A DNA stretch of 61,513 bases, from assembly GCA_947499005.1 (NCBI GenBank), contig CANMML010000024.1:1-61513 (forward strand). Direction: 5' to 3'. Every line of letters starts with the position of its first letter. Within the stretch, counting starts at the first letter, position 1. The position numbers and the translations under genes were made by a program. Source of the stretch: an uncultured Aquimarina sp. GTDB lineage: Bacteria; Bacteroidota; Bacteroidia; Flavobacteriales; Flavobacteriaceae. The notes under the pieces were generated by a model that was not told the DNA's origin, did no database searches, and saw only the letters and a list, made by a program, of their open reading frames with translations. Shown in pieces: positions 36,593 through 46,525 of the stretch.

Positions 36593-36613
36593 AAAACACC
36601 TTAGGGTGTTTTT
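36593..36613 (+). terminator. Hairpin after infA
   Basis: AAAACACC, loop TTAG, GGTGTTTTT. Small intrinsic-terminator shape 5 nt after the infA stop; probably partial, since rpmJ and rpsM follow. Confidence 0.65.
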
Positions 36614-36664
36614 CTGGATGAATAGTTTGATGTTGATTTAAAAGATTATTCATCAAAAGAGTAG

Positions 36665-36686
36665 CTACTTGATTTCAAGTAGTTTT
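36665..36686 (+). terminator. Second hairpin before rpmJ
   Basis: CTACTTG, loop ATTT, CAAGTAG, then TTTT. A further pair GATGAATA/TATTCATC (about 36617-36655) lies between this and the first hairpin, so alternative folds are possible. Confidence 0.5.
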
Positions 36687-36714
36687 AAACTAGAATGTAC
36701 TAAATTAGAAATAG

Positions 36715-36831
36715 ATGAAAGTTCGTGCATCATTAAAGAAAAGAAGTGCTGACTGCAAAATTGTACGCAGAAAAGGACGTCTTTATGTAATTAACAAAAA
36801 GAATCCTAGATTTAAACAAAGACAAGGGTAA
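36715..36831 (+). CDS. rpmJ: 50S ribosomal protein L36
   Basis: 38 residues: [20 protein letters not shown], then [19 protein letters not shown]. Only one of the usual zinc-binding Cys/His residues is left (Cys14), so this is the zinc-free form. Smallest gene of the cluster; rpsM starts 3 nt after its stop. Confidence 0.97.
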   Translation: MKVRASLKKRSADCKIVRRKGRLYVINKKNPRFKQRQG

Positions 36832-36834
36832 ATT

Positions 36835-37200
36835 ATGGCTAGAATTGCAGGGGTAGACATCCCAAAACAAAAGCGTGGAGTTATAGCGTTGACCTATATC
36901 TACGGAATCGGAAGTAGTAGAGCTAAAGAGATTTTAGCTAATGCTGGAGTAGATGAAAGTATTAAGGTTTCTGACTGGAATGACGACCAAATTAGTAAAA
37001 TCCGTGAGGCAGTAGGTGTATTCACTATCGAAGGTGAATTACGTACTGAAACTCAATTAAACATTAAGCGTTTAATGGATATCGGATGTTACAGAGGTAT
37101 TCGTCATCGTGTTGGTTTACCTTTAAGAGGACAACGTACTAAGAATAACTCTAGAACACGTAAAGGAAAACGTAAAACAGTTGCTAACAAGAAGAAATAG
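36835..37200 (+). CDS. rpsM: 30S ribosomal protein S13
   Basis: 121 residues: [20 protein letters not shown] start, [20 protein letters not shown] and [19 protein letters not shown]13 makes bridges from the head to the 50S and touches the P-site tRNA. The 82-nt gap to rpsK carries a stem-loop. Confidence 0.98.
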   Translation: MARIAGVDIPKQKRGVIALTYIYGIGSSRAKEILANAGVDESIKVSDWNDDQISKIREAVGVFTIEGELRTETQLNIKRLMDIGCYRGIRHRVGLPLRGQRTKNNSRTRKGKRKTVANKKK

Positions 37201-37224
37201 TAACTAAAAACTAATTAGAGGTAA

Positions 37225-37261
37225 CTATTGGTGCAGATGTGTCTCACATCAATTTCAATAG
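37225..37261 (+). promoter_or_regulatory. Stem-loop between rpsM and rpsK
   Basis: CTATTG/CAATAG outer stem and GATGTG-TCT-CACATC inner hairpin, with no T run after it. It sits 21 nt before the rpsK ATG. Confidence 0.6.
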
Positions 37262-37282
37262 CAGAATCTAGAAATCAGAATT

Positions 37283-37672
37283 ATGGCAAAGTCAAAAGCA
37301 ACCGCAAAAAAACGTAAAGTTATTGTTGATGCAGTAGGTGAAGCTCACGTTACAGCATCATTCAACAATATCATTATCTCTCTTACTAATAAGAAAGGTG
37401 ACGTTATTTCTTGGTCTTCTGCAGGAAAGATGGGTTTCCGTGGATCTAAGAAAAATACTCCTTACGCAGCACAAATGGCAGCAGAAGATGCAGCTAAAGT
37501 AGCTAGTGAGGCTGGTCTTAAAAAAGTAAAAGTTTACGTTAAAGGGCCAGGGAACGGTAGAGAATCTGCAATTCGTTCATTACATAACTCAGGAATCGAA
37601 GTTAGCGAGATCATCGATGTAACTCCAATTCCTCATAATGGATGTCGTCCACCAAAAAGACGTAGAGTTTAA
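37283..37672 (+). CDS. rpsK: 30S ribosomal protein S11
   Basis: 129 residues: basic N-terminus, then [40 protein letters not shown] and the end [21 protein letters not shown] ([17 protein letters not shown]). S11 lines the mRNA exit. A strong perfect hairpin follows and probably ends many transcripts. Confidence 0.98.
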   Translation: MAKSKATAKKRKVIVDAVGEAHVTASFNNIIISLTNKKGDVISWSSAGKMGFRGSKKNTPYAAQMAAEDAAKVASEAGLKKVKVYVKGPGNGRESAIRSLHNSGIEVSEIIDVTPIPHNGCRPPKRRRV

Positions 37673-37703
37673 TTCTTTTAAAGAATAAAACTTTCAAAAT
37701 AAT

Positions 37704-37739
37704 AACAATTGTTTTGTGCTTTGGCGCAAAACAATTGTT
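37704..37739 (+). terminator. Perfect hairpin between rpsK and rpsD
   Basis: AACAATTGTTTTG pairs with CAAAACAATTGTT (13 bp, no mismatch), followed by TTAATTTAATATTT. A terminator or attenuator splitting rpsM-rpsK from rpsD-rpoA-rplQ. Confidence 0.7.
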
Positions 37740-37754
37740 TTAATTTAATATTTA

Positions 37755-37762
37755 TATCTTTG
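37755..37762 (+). promoter_or_regulatory. rpsD promoter (-7 box)
   Basis: TATCTTTG matches TAnnTTTG, 72 nt before the rpsD start. A partial -33 (TTG at 37735-37737) lies 17 nt upstream. Confidence 0.6.
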
Positions 37763-37834
37763 GGGCTTTTTCTGACGAAGGACAGTGACCTTAATTCTCA
37801 GATACCCGAAATTTTAATTTTCAATTCAAAAGAA

Positions 37835-38440
37835 ATGGCAAGATATACTGGTCCAAAAACAAAAATTAGCCGAAAATTCGGTCAATCTATCTTCGGTGAC
37901 GACAAGTCATTTGAAAAAAGAAATTATCCTCCAGGACAACACGGAAATAACCGTCGTCGAGGAAAGAAAAGTGAATACGCTGTCCAGTTAATGGAGAAGC
38001 AAAAAGCTAAATATACTTACGGTATATTGGAAAAGCAATTCCGTAACTTATTTGATAAGGCTAACCGTGCAGACGGAATTACAGGTCAAGTACTTTTACA
38101 ATTATGTGAATCTCGTCTTGATAATGTAGCTTACCGTATGGGTCTTTCTTCTTCTAGAAGTGGAGCACGTCAGTTGGTTTCTCACCGTCACATTACAGTT
38201 AATGGTAGTATCGTTAACATTCCATCTTACCAAGTGAAAGCTGGAGATGTAATTGGTGTTCGTGAAAAGTCAAAGTCTTTAGAGGTAATTAATAATTCAT
38301 TATCTGCTAGTAGTGCAGTATATGAGTGGATTACTTTTAACACAGCTACAAAAGAAGGTACTTTCGTAACTGTTCCTCAAAGAATTCAAATTCCGGAGAA
38401 CATTAACGAGCAGTTAATCGTCGAGCTTTACTCAAAATAA
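37835..38440 (+). CDS. rpsD: 30S ribosomal protein S4
   Basis: 201 residues from the ATG at 37835 ([20 protein letters not shown]). The frame stays open 42 codons upstream, but that stretch crosses the hairpin and promoter and has no S4 similarity. S4 domain: [20 protein letters not shown] and [19 protein letters not shown]. It starts 30S body assembly. In E. coli S4 represses the alpha operon. A 93-nt gap precedes rpoA. Confidence 0.98.
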   Translation: MARYTGPKTKISRKFGQSIFGDDKSFEKRNYPPGQHGNNRRRGKKSEYAVQLMEKQKAKYTYGILEKQFRNLFDKANRADGITGQVLLQLCESRLDNVAYRMGLSSSRSGARQLVSHRHITVNGSIVNIPSYQVKAGDVIGVREKSKSLEVINNSLSASSAVYEWITFNTATKEGTFVTVPQRIQIPENINEQLIVELYSK

Positions 38441-38533
38441 TAAATTTATCATATTGGTATTTAGCCAAAGGGTTTATTAGTTTTCTTCAAGCTTTTATAC
38501 CGCGCAACTGAATAACAATCAAAACGAAGAAAC

Positions 38534-39526
38534 ATGGCAATTTTAAATTTTCAGAAGCCCGATAAGGTAATCATGATCGATTCTACTGAATTTGAGGGTA
38601 AATTCGAATTCAGACCTTTAGAACCAGGTTATGGTTTAACAATAGGAAATGCTTTACGCCGAGTATTACTTTCTTCTTTAGAAGGATTTGCAATTACTTC
38701 AGTTAGGATTTCAGGAGTAGAACATGAGTTTTCTACAGTTTCAGGTGTCGTAGAAGATATGACTGAAATTATCTTAAACTTAAAACAAGTACGTTTTAAG
38801 CGTCAGATCGAAGATGTGGAAAATGAAACAGTTTCTATGTCTTTTTCTGGACAAGAGCAAGTAACTGCTGGAGATTTCCAGAAGTTTGTATCAGGTTTTC
38901 AAGTATTAAATCCAGATTTAGTAGTTTGTAACTTGGATAAATCAGTAAATCTTGATATCGAGATTTCTATTGAAAAAGGTAGAGGTTATGTTCCTGCTAA
39001 CGAGAATAAGAAAGCGAATGCACCTGTTGGAACTGTTTTTACAGATGCAATCTACACTCCTATCAAGAACGTAAAGTATAGTATTGAAAATTATCGTGTA
39101 GAGCAAAAAACGGATTATGAAAAGCTAGTTTTTGAAATTCAATCTGATGGATCTATTCATCCAAAGGATGCATTAACAGAGGCTGCAAAAATCTTAATTC
39201 ACCACTTCATGTTATTCTCTGATGAGCGTATCACATTAGAATCTGATGAGATCGCACAAACTGAGACTTATGATGAAGAGTCATTGCATATGCGTCAGTT
39301 GTTAAAGACTAAGTTAATTGACATGGATCTTTCTGTCAGAGCATTAAATTGCTTGAAAGCAGCAGAGGTTGATACATTAGGAGACTTAGTATCTTACAAC
39401 AAAAATGACTTAATGAAGTTCCGTAACTTTGGTAAGAAATCTTTAACAGAGCTTGAAGAGCTTGTAAATGTTAAAGGTTTAAGCTTCGGTATGGACTTAA
39501 GTAAATACAAATTAGATAAAGATTAA
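38534..39526 (+). CDS. rpoA: RNA polymerase alpha subunit
   Basis: 330 residues. N-terminal assembly domain with [20 protein letters not shown] and [21 protein letters not shown]-terminal domain with [24 protein letters not shown] sequence and [16 protein letters not shown], which contacts activators and UP elements. Between rpsD and rplQ in the standard alpha-operon order. Confidence 0.98.
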   Translation: MAILNFQKPDKVIMIDSTEFEGKFEFRPLEPGYGLTIGNALRRVLLSSLEGFAITSVRISGVEHEFSTVSGVVEDMTEIILNLKQVRFKRQIEDVENETVSMSFSGQEQVTAGDFQKFVSGFQVLNPDLVVCNLDKSVNLDIEISIEKGRGYVPANENKKANAPVGTVFTDAIYTPIKNVKYSIENYRVEQKTDYEKLVFEIQSDGSIHPKDALTEAAKILIHHFMLFSDERITLESDEIAQTETYDEESLHMRQLLKTKLIDMDLSVRALNCLKAAEVDTLGDLVSYNKNDLMKFRNFGKKSLTELEELVNVKGLSFGMDLSKYKLDKD

Positions 39527-39529
39527 TCA

Positions 39530-39574
39530 CATCATAATTTGCTCTCTACATGAGGTAGATAGAGCAAGATGATG
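39530..39574 (+). promoter_or_regulatory. Stem-loop between rpoA and rplQ
   Basis: CATCAT/ATGATG, TTGCTCT/AGAGCAA and CTAC/GTAG pair in order around the loop ATGAG. No T run. It fills almost all of the 62-nt gap and ends 14 nt before the rplQ ATG. Confidence 0.65.
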
Positions 39575-39588
39575 GTAAATAAAATGTC

Positions 39589-40059
39589 ATGAGACACGGA
39601 AAAAAATTCAATCACTTAGGTAGAAAAACTGCACACCGTAGTGCAATGTTAGCGAATATGGCTTGTTCATTAATCGAGCATAAACGTATTAACACTACTG
39701 TTGCTAAAGCAAAAGCTTTAAAGCAATTTGTTGAGCCTTTGATTACAAAATCAAAAGAAGATACTACGCATAATCGTCGTATTGCTTTCTCTAGATTACG
39801 TAACAAATATGCGGTAACTGAATTGTTTAGAGATGTTGCTGCTAAAGTAGGTGATCGTCCAGGTGGTTATACTCGTATCATTAAGTTAGGAAACCGTTTA
39901 GGGGATAACGCTCAAATGGCAATGATCGAGTTAGTTGATTTCAATGAAGTGTATACTACAGGGAAATCAGCGAAGAAAACTACGCGTCGTAGTCGTCGTG
40001 GAGGTAAAGCTAAAACAGCTGCTCCTGCACCAGAAGCTACTTCTAACGAAGAAGAATAA
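39589..40059 (+). CDS. rplQ: 50S ribosomal protein L17
   Basis: 156 residues: [40 protein letters not shown] and [21 protein letters not shown] Lys/Arg and Ala/Glu-rich tail lengthens the ~120-residue core, common in Bacteroidetes. L17 lies near the tunnel exit. Last gene of the alpha operon; a strong terminator follows. Confidence 0.97.
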   Translation: MRHGKKFNHLGRKTAHRSAMLANMACSLIEHKRINTTVAKAKALKQFVEPLITKSKEDTTHNRRIAFSRLRNKYAVTELFRDVAAKVGDRPGGYTRIIKLGNRLGDNAQMAMIELVDFNEVYTTGKSAKKTTRRSRRGGKAKTAAPAPEATSNEEE

Positions 40060-40082
40060 GAATATTCTATATTTTAGATGCG

Positions 40083-40112
40083 AAAGCCTTCCAATTTGGA
40101 AGGCTTTTTTTT
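40083..40112 (+). terminator. Terminator after rplQ
   Basis: AAAGCCTTCC, loop AATTT, GGAAGGCTTT, then T run. Perfect intrinsic terminator ending the ribosomal cluster. Confidence 0.92.
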
Positions 40113-40145
40113 ATAATTGTATACAACTTAAATGTTTATATAATT

Positions 40146-42602
40146 ATGAAAGAGATTCTCTTAGCTGGGTATTCTAAAAATGAGTCTAGATTTTTTACAC
40201 AGCGACTTACTGAAGAAGGAAAATTTAATTATTGTGAAATTACTTCTGAGAGATGGGGTAACGAATATCAAGTCGTGTTTCCAATTTCTTCTGGGGACTC
40301 GAATTTTGTAGTTATACATAGGAAAGGGGGTAAAATTTATGTACATGAAATTTATTCTAGCGGAGTTTTAGAAAAAGAAGAGGTTTGTAGCGAGGATTTT
40401 GGGGGGTACTGTTCTAATTTATTTTCATTTGAGAGAAATGGATCGATTTACTTGGTAGGGCAAACTGAAGGTAAAAAATTCATAATTAAAAAAGTGGATT
40501 TTAAGGAAGGTAAGCTAATAACATTGTATGAAGATCAGTGGGCTAATTTCTATGGAGTTATTGGTGTTATTCCTTTAGGGCATAAATTACTTCTTTATAT
40601 TCATAGTGAGGGGAGTAATAAATTTGCTACTTATTTTATTAATGATGAGTTTGAGTTAAGTTCATCTATTTATAATAAAAAATGGGGTAATTACTACAAG
40701 ACGATAAGATATTTCAAGCAAGGAGATAATACTTATATATATGGGTTTTCTAAACATAATATTTTGTCAGATGATAAGGTGTTTATACAACTTGTGAAAA
40801 ATGATGGTGATTTAGGAGATACTTCTGATACAATGTATGGTAGCTTTGATCAGATTAATCATTTTGAGATTAATGGGGATTGTTTTCTGTATGGTCAGAA
40901 AAGTGCTTTAGGAAGTGGTAATACTTTTTTCGTTAGACCAATTATAGAGAATGGTAGTTTGGGTAAGGAATCCTATAACGAAGAATGGGTTCATTATTAC
41001 GGAACTCAAGGAACACTCCAGATAGCTGGTAAAACATTCTTTTATGGAAACACTACAGAAAAAGCTAAATCAGGCAAAAAAATTTTCGTTTTATATCCTG
41101 TAACTCCCGATGGGCGTTTAGGAAAGCGAATTATTGTAGATGATAAAACAGGTGATGAATGGACTCATTTTTATGACTTCTTGTTTCCTATTCATAGAGA
41201 GAATTTTGATTTTAGTCAAACTTGGATTGGTGATACTTTCTCAGGAAATGAAATGCTTAAAGATATTTGTATTCCAGGAAGTCATGATGCGGGTATGTAT
41301 AAGCTTAGTAATGTAACAATTTTAGGTAGGATGTTCCCTGAAATGCTTATTCCAAAAGATATGGTTAATATTGTTAACAATATGGCTTTAACACAGGGGA
41401 AAAATATTTTAGAGCAATTAAATAGTGGAGCACGATATTTTGATTTGAGGCCAAAGTATATAGGCAATGAGTTTTATATTTATCATGGGGGTTTAGCCTT
41501 AGGTCCAAAATTTAGAGAGGTATTGAAACAGGTGAAGTTCTTTCTGGAGCATTGTAATACGGAGTTCGTTTTATTGGGATTAACGCATTTTGATTTAATA
41601 TCAGATTGGGATAATTATAAAGAGATAAATAAAGGTCAAACAGATGATGTGTTAATTCAATTAAGAAAAGATTTAATTAAGATGAGGATTGACCTTTTGT
41701 ATAAAGAGATAGAAAAGGAATTAGGAGATCTTTTGCTGGAAAAGAGTCAAGTTGAAAAGTACTTTGATGCACAATCAGATGAAAAAAATGCAATAAGTAA
41801 TTTACCTATATCTCAGCTTCAAGGAAAAGTAATACTTCTTATTGAAGAAGATTTAGTAAGAGCTAAAGATATATTAGCTAAAGGGAGTTTTTCAAAGGCG
41901 TGGGATGAAAGAAACAATAGTAGTATTTCGTTAAAGCTTTTGGACAATTATAATTTTTATACATTTAATCCTAATAGTTCTGCACAAAAGGAATTGATTG
42001 AAAATTATCCATTATGTTTCGGAGATGAGTCGTCTAAAGATTCTAAATCTATAAATCTCTTTATAGAAGATGACTACGCAAATAGAGAAAAGTATGAAGA
42101 TATGAAATCGGATCAGCTTCATAAATTCGAGTCTTTTGGTTCTAATAAATCTTGGAGGTCAAAGACTAGTAGTTATAAATTTTATAATTATAAAGGTGAA
42201 GAATATATGCCTCAGCAAGCTAGTCTAAATATCAATAAGGATTCTTTGTTTTCTTTAGATTGGACATTAACTTTAGGTACAGATGGTATCGATAAAGCAG
42301 ATCTTGATAAAAAGCTTTCTAAAATTAAAGAACTGTCATTTTCATTGTCAAGTCTTTTGAAATCAGGAAAAGTCTTGGGGGAGACATTTGCAGAATTTAT
42401 TAAAGATCCTAAATATCAAAAGTTTTTAATATGGTCAAACAAGGTTAATGCTAAAAAAGTGAATCATAAATTGATTAAAAGTGATAAAATATCAGATGCT
42501 TTAATCAGGAAAAATGATCAAAATAGGAAAGTGAATATTTTGAGTGTTGATTATTTGCCGCATGGGATTGTTGATTTGTGTAGGGAAATTTCAAAAAAAT
42601 AG
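40146..42602 (+). CDS. Beta-propeller plus PI-PLC-like phosphodiesterase
   Basis: 818 residues, no signal peptide or membrane helix. Residues about 35-350 form seven imperfect units of ~48 residues with a W/F-x-x-Y motif (ERWGNEY, EDFGGYC, DQWANFY, KKWGNYY, MYGSFDQ, EEWVHYY, DEWTHFY), each followed by beta strands: a probable propeller. Residues about 370-560 resemble the PLC X domain: IPGSHDAGMY (His380), RYFDLRP (Asp433, Arg435) and YIYHGGL (His447). These match the two catalytic His of bacterial PI-PLC. The C-terminal ~230 residues are unknown. Not in an operon. The product may cleave a phosphodiester in a lipid or glycan; substrate and location unknown. Confidence 0.8.
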   Translation: MKEILLAGYSKNESRFFTQRLTEEGKFNYCEITSERWGNEYQVVFPISSGDSNFVVIHRKGGKIYVHEIYSSGVLEKEEVCSEDFGGYCSNLFSFERNGSIYLVGQTEGKKFIIKKVDFKEGKLITLYEDQWANFYGVIGVIPLGHKLLLYIHSEGSNKFATYFINDEFELSSSIYNKKWGNYYKTIRYFKQGDNTYIYGFSKHNILSDDKVFIQLVKNDGDLGDTSDTMYGSFDQINHFEINGDCFLYGQKSALGSGNTFFVRPIIENGSLGKESYNEEWVHYYGTQGTLQIAGKTFFYGNTTEKAKSGKKIFVLYPVTPDGRLGKRIIVDDKTGDEWTHFYDFLFPIHRENFDFSQTWIGDTFSGNEMLKDICIPGSHDAGMYKLSNVTILGRMFPEMLIPKDMVNIVNNMALTQGKNILEQLNSGARYFDLRPKYIGNEFYIYHGGLALGPKFREVLKQVKFFLEHCNTEFVLLGLTHFDLISDWDNYKEINKGQTDDVLIQLRKDLIKMRIDLLYKEIEKELGDLLLEKSQVEKYFDAQSDEKNAISNLPISQLQGKVILLIEEDLVRAKDILAKGSFSKAWDERNNSSISLKLLDNYNFYTFNPNSSAQKELIENYPLCFGDESSKDSKSINLFIEDDYANREKYEDMKSDQLHKFESFGSNKSWRSKTSSYKFYNYKGEEYMPQQASLNINKDSLFSLDWTLTLGTDGIDKADLDKKLSKIKELSFSLSSLLKSGKVLGETFAEFIKDPKYQKFLIWSNKVNAKKVNHKLIKSDKISDALIRKNDQNRKVNILSVDYLPHGIVDLCREISKK

Positions 42603-42971
42603 AAGAGTATTTATGTAATTTTAATCATTGAGATTGGATACTCTATAATAGAATGTTGAGCATTATCATTTTAACTCGATAACTATCGAGTTAAAATGAT
42701 AATCAAATTTCATTTAAAATTTATATTAGATTAAAGTATTACTAATTGTAGATCTTTTTAAGAGTTGATCTTCGTTAGTGTTAATTGAGTTTTTTTGTGT
42801 GAGGAAGCTTATGACTTATGAGTTTGTTTCGTTAAGGGTAGAGAGAAGTAGCTTTATCGCTTGAAGATAATAGAGGTAAGGTATCTGAGTGAAAGTCAAC
42901 TTGAAATAAAATGTAAGGTCATGTTCTAATGATTTATTGATAATTATAAGGCTTAAAAATCTAGAAGAACA
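42603..42971. other. Non-coding spacer before carA
   Basis: No gene or tRNA seen. It holds the 42-bp palindrome at 42662-42703; the carA promoter starts at 42972. Confidence 0.4.
42662..42703. repeat. Perfect 42-bp palindrome
   Basis: Two 20-nt arms (left arm ATTATCATTTTAACTCGATA) around AC, with no mismatch, 60 nt after the PLC-like gene. A hairpin or cruciform without T run; terminator or binding site. Confidence 0.75.
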
Positions 42972-43004
42972 TTTGTATCGAAACTATTATTTGTTGTACT
43001 TTTG
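42972..43004 (+). promoter_or_regulatory. carA promoter
   Basis: TTTG (42972-42975), 21 nt, TACTTTTG (42997-43004), 67 nt before the ATG. Confidence 0.75.
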
Positions 43005-43071
43005 CGCAGATTTATCAAGCCCCAAAAGGTACTGGTAAATCTTAAATCATCAACGTTCAAAGTAGTTTTTT

Positions 43072-44166
43072 ATGAAGTACCAGTCTAAGAAAAAAGCCAT
43101 CATAATGTTATCTGATGGTACTATTTTTCACGGAAAAGCAGTAGGAAAAGAAGGAAGTGTTTTTGGAGAAGTGTGTTTCAATACAGGAACCACAGGTTAT
43201 CAAGAGATTTTTACAGATCCTTCTTATTTTGGGCAAATTATGGTAGCTACCAATGCACATATTGGTAACTATGGAACTTTAGAAGAAGAAGTAGAATCTG
43301 ATTCTATTAAAATTTCAGGTTTAGTAGTAAAGAATTTTAGCTACGAATATTCAAGACCAGGAAGTAAATCTCTTCAATCTTTTTTAGAAGAAAATAATTT
43401 ATTAGCTATTTGTGATGTTGATACTCGTGCTTTAGTAAGCTATATCAGAGACAACGGGGCAATGAATGCTGTAATTTCAACTGAAGTCGACAAAATAGAT
43501 GAGTTGAAAGCTCAATTGGATGCTACACCTGATATGAAAGGGTTAGAGTTAGCTTCTAAGGTATCTACTTCAGAGCCTTATTTCTTTGGAAATCCAGATG
43601 CAACATACAAGATTGCAGCTTTAGATTTAGGAATTAAGAGAAATATCCTTAGAAATTTAGCGGCTAGAGATGCTTATATTAAGGTGTTTCCATATAATAC
43701 ACCACTTTCAGAAATGGAAGCTTGGAAACCTAATGGTTACTTTTTGTCAAATGGGCCTGGTGATCCAGAACCATTAGAGAATGCTATTAAAGTAGCTTCG
43801 GAATTGGTAGAGCGTAATTTGCCAACTTTCGGAATTTGTTTAGGGCACCAAGTATTGGCAATTTCTCAGGGAGTGAAAACATTTAAAATGTTCAATGGAC
43901 ATAGAGGGATTAATCACCCAGTGAAGAATTTAGAAACTGGTAAAGGAGAAATTTCTTCACAAAATCACGGGTTTGCGGTAGAGAAGGAAAGTGCAGAGAC
44001 AAATCCTAATGTCGAAATTACACACCTTCATTTGAATGATGGAACAGTAGCAGGGATAAAATTGAAGGATAAGAATATCTTTTCAGTTCAATATCACCCA
44101 GAAGCAAGTCCTGGGCCAAATGATGGGACGTATTTATTCGATCAATTTATAGCAAACTTAGGCTAA
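43072..44166 (+). CDS. carA: Carbamoyl-phosphate synthase small (glutaminase) subunit
   Basis: 364 residues. The N-terminal CPSase small domain (VFGEVCFNTGTTGYQEIFTD) is followed by a class I glutamine amidotransferase with nucleophile Cys256 in FGICLGHQ, and His342 and Glu344 in QYHPEASPGP. It supplies ammonia to the large subunit for carbamoyl phosphate, used for pyrimidines and arginine. carB is not adjacent; eno follows. It has its own promoter. Confidence 0.97.
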   Translation: MKYQSKKKAIIMLSDGTIFHGKAVGKEGSVFGEVCFNTGTTGYQEIFTDPSYFGQIMVATNAHIGNYGTLEEEVESDSIKISGLVVKNFSYEYSRPGSKSLQSFLEENNLLAICDVDTRALVSYIRDNGAMNAVISTEVDKIDELKAQLDATPDMKGLELASKVSTSEPYFFGNPDATYKIAALDLGIKRNILRNLAARDAYIKVFPYNTPLSEMEAWKPNGYFLSNGPGDPEPLENAIKVASELVERNLPTFGICLGHQVLAISQGVKTFKMFNGHRGINHPVKNLETGKGEISSQNHGFAVEKESAETNPNVEITHLHLNDGTVAGIKLKDKNIFSVQYHPEASPGPNDGTYLFDQFIANLG

Positions 44167-44167
44167 C

Positions 44168-44202
44168 ATAGATTCTAGAGAATAGAGTTTAGAATATAGA
44201 CA
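44168..44202. repeat. Word-like repeat between carA and eno
   Basis: AGATTCTAGAGAATAGAGTT and then TAGAATATAGAC: iterated AGAATA/TAGA words. Confidence 0.55.
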
Positions 44203-44339
44203 AAATTTAAAATAAGATTTTCATACACAAGAAGGTCAAGTCTAACTTCTAATATTTATGTTCTGAAATCTCTAATTAGTAACAGTATAATAATATCAAA
44301 AACAGGCAGTGTTCGTATATTGCCAAAATGTAACATTAA

Positions 44340-45650
<1,311 letters not shown>

Positions 45651-45674
45651 TTTTTTTACTTTCTAAATGATATT

Positions 45675-45707
45675 AAAGGTTGCAAGTCTCTAGGCTTGTG
45701 ACCTTTT
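45675..45707 (+). terminator. Terminator after eno
   Basis: AAAGGT..CAAG/CTTG..ACCTTTT with two mismatches, then CTTTTTT. Confidence 0.7.
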
Positions 45708-45746
45708 CTTTTTTAGAATATAGCGAATGGATGATAGAATTTTAAT

Positions 45747-46328
45747 TTGATTGGTCTCAGGAATAGTTCAAACTATGCACTTTAGTGCATTTCGCTTTCA
45801 GCTTCTAAAAACCTTACTTTTGGATCATGTCATTGCAATCAACACATGGTCATTCAGTTTCCAGACTCACGGCGCACATAGTCTGGAGTACAAAATACAG
45901 GTATTCCGTTTTAAAAGGTGACCTTCAAGTTAGGTGCCGCAGTTTACTTATTCAAATCTGCGAATCGGAGGATGTCGAAATTTTGAAAGGAGTTGTTTCC
46001 AAAGACCATGTCCATATGCATGTTCAATATAGGCCATCATTAAGGCTTAGTGATCTGATCAAAAAACTAAAAGGAAGAAGTTCTAGGAAATTGCAACAAG
46101 AATTCCCAGAATTGAAACAGCGTTATTGGGGTCGTCATTTTTGGGCTATAGGATATGGATGCTGGAGTACAGGCAATATAACAGATGAAATGGTTAATGA
46201 ATATTTAGAACATCATAGAAAACCTGACGATAGGGGAAGCTCTAATTTTATATTGGAGTAGGAGACTGTATGGGTGACTTTCAGTCACCAGCCGAAACTA
46301 TGGACTTTAAGTCCATAGTGGTTCATTT
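45747..46328 (+). mobile_element. IS200-type insertion sequence, copy 2
   Basis: 582 bp matching copy 1 at 23028, with the same left hairpin and two right hairpins and the same orientation. It sits between eno and gltA without breaking a gene. Both copies share TTGAT at the left edge, likely the target site. No target duplication is seen. Confidence 0.92.
45827..46261 (+). CDS. tnpA: IS200/IS605-family Y1 HUH transposase, copy 2
   Basis: 144 residues, identical in sequence to the product of copy 1 (23108): HUH motif His63/His65 in HVHMHV, catalytic Tyr126 in NEYLEHH. Intact, no tnpB. Confidence 0.95.
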   Translation: MSLQSTHGHSVSRLTAHIVWSTKYRYSVLKGDLQVRCRSLLIQICESEDVEILKGVVSKDHVHMHVQYRPSLRLSDLIKKLKGRSSRKLQQEFPELKQRYWGRHFWAIGYGCWSTGNITDEMVNEYLEHHRKPDDRGSSNFILE

Positions 46329-46360
46329 TGTTTTCTTGTTGTTATATAAATTGCATATAC

Positions 46361-46395
46361 AGAAGGTCTATTCTCTATGTTCTATTCTCTGTTGT
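46361..46395. repeat. Word-like repeat upstream of gltA
   Basis: TCTATTCTCTATG, then TTCTATTCTCTGTT: the word TCTATTCTCT twice. Confidence 0.6.
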
Positions 46396-46458
46396 CTTAC
46401 AATAAGATTTATTTAACAAAATACTTAAGTATTTAGTCGAAATTCTACGTAATCAACC

Positions 46459-46488
46459 TTGGAGATTTATCATTAATTCGTACATTAG
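46459..46488 (+). promoter_or_regulatory. Possible gltA promoter
   Basis: TTGG (46459-46462), 18 nt, TACATTAG (46481-46488), one mismatch to TAnnTTTG. 38 nt before the ATG. Confidence 0.4.
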
Positions 46489-46525
46489 CGAATCTTCAAA
46501 TTTTAATAAAAAAAGAGTTACATTC

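Noticed and set aside
37709..37834. 42-codon N-terminal extension of rpsD.
   Set aside because: It crosses the hairpin and the -7 box and has no S4 similarity; MARYTGPKT is the usual start.
42603..43071. Possible tRNA or small RNA gene in the long gap before carA.
   Set aside because: No cloverleaf, T-loop or CCA-like end was found; only the palindrome and promoter are supported.
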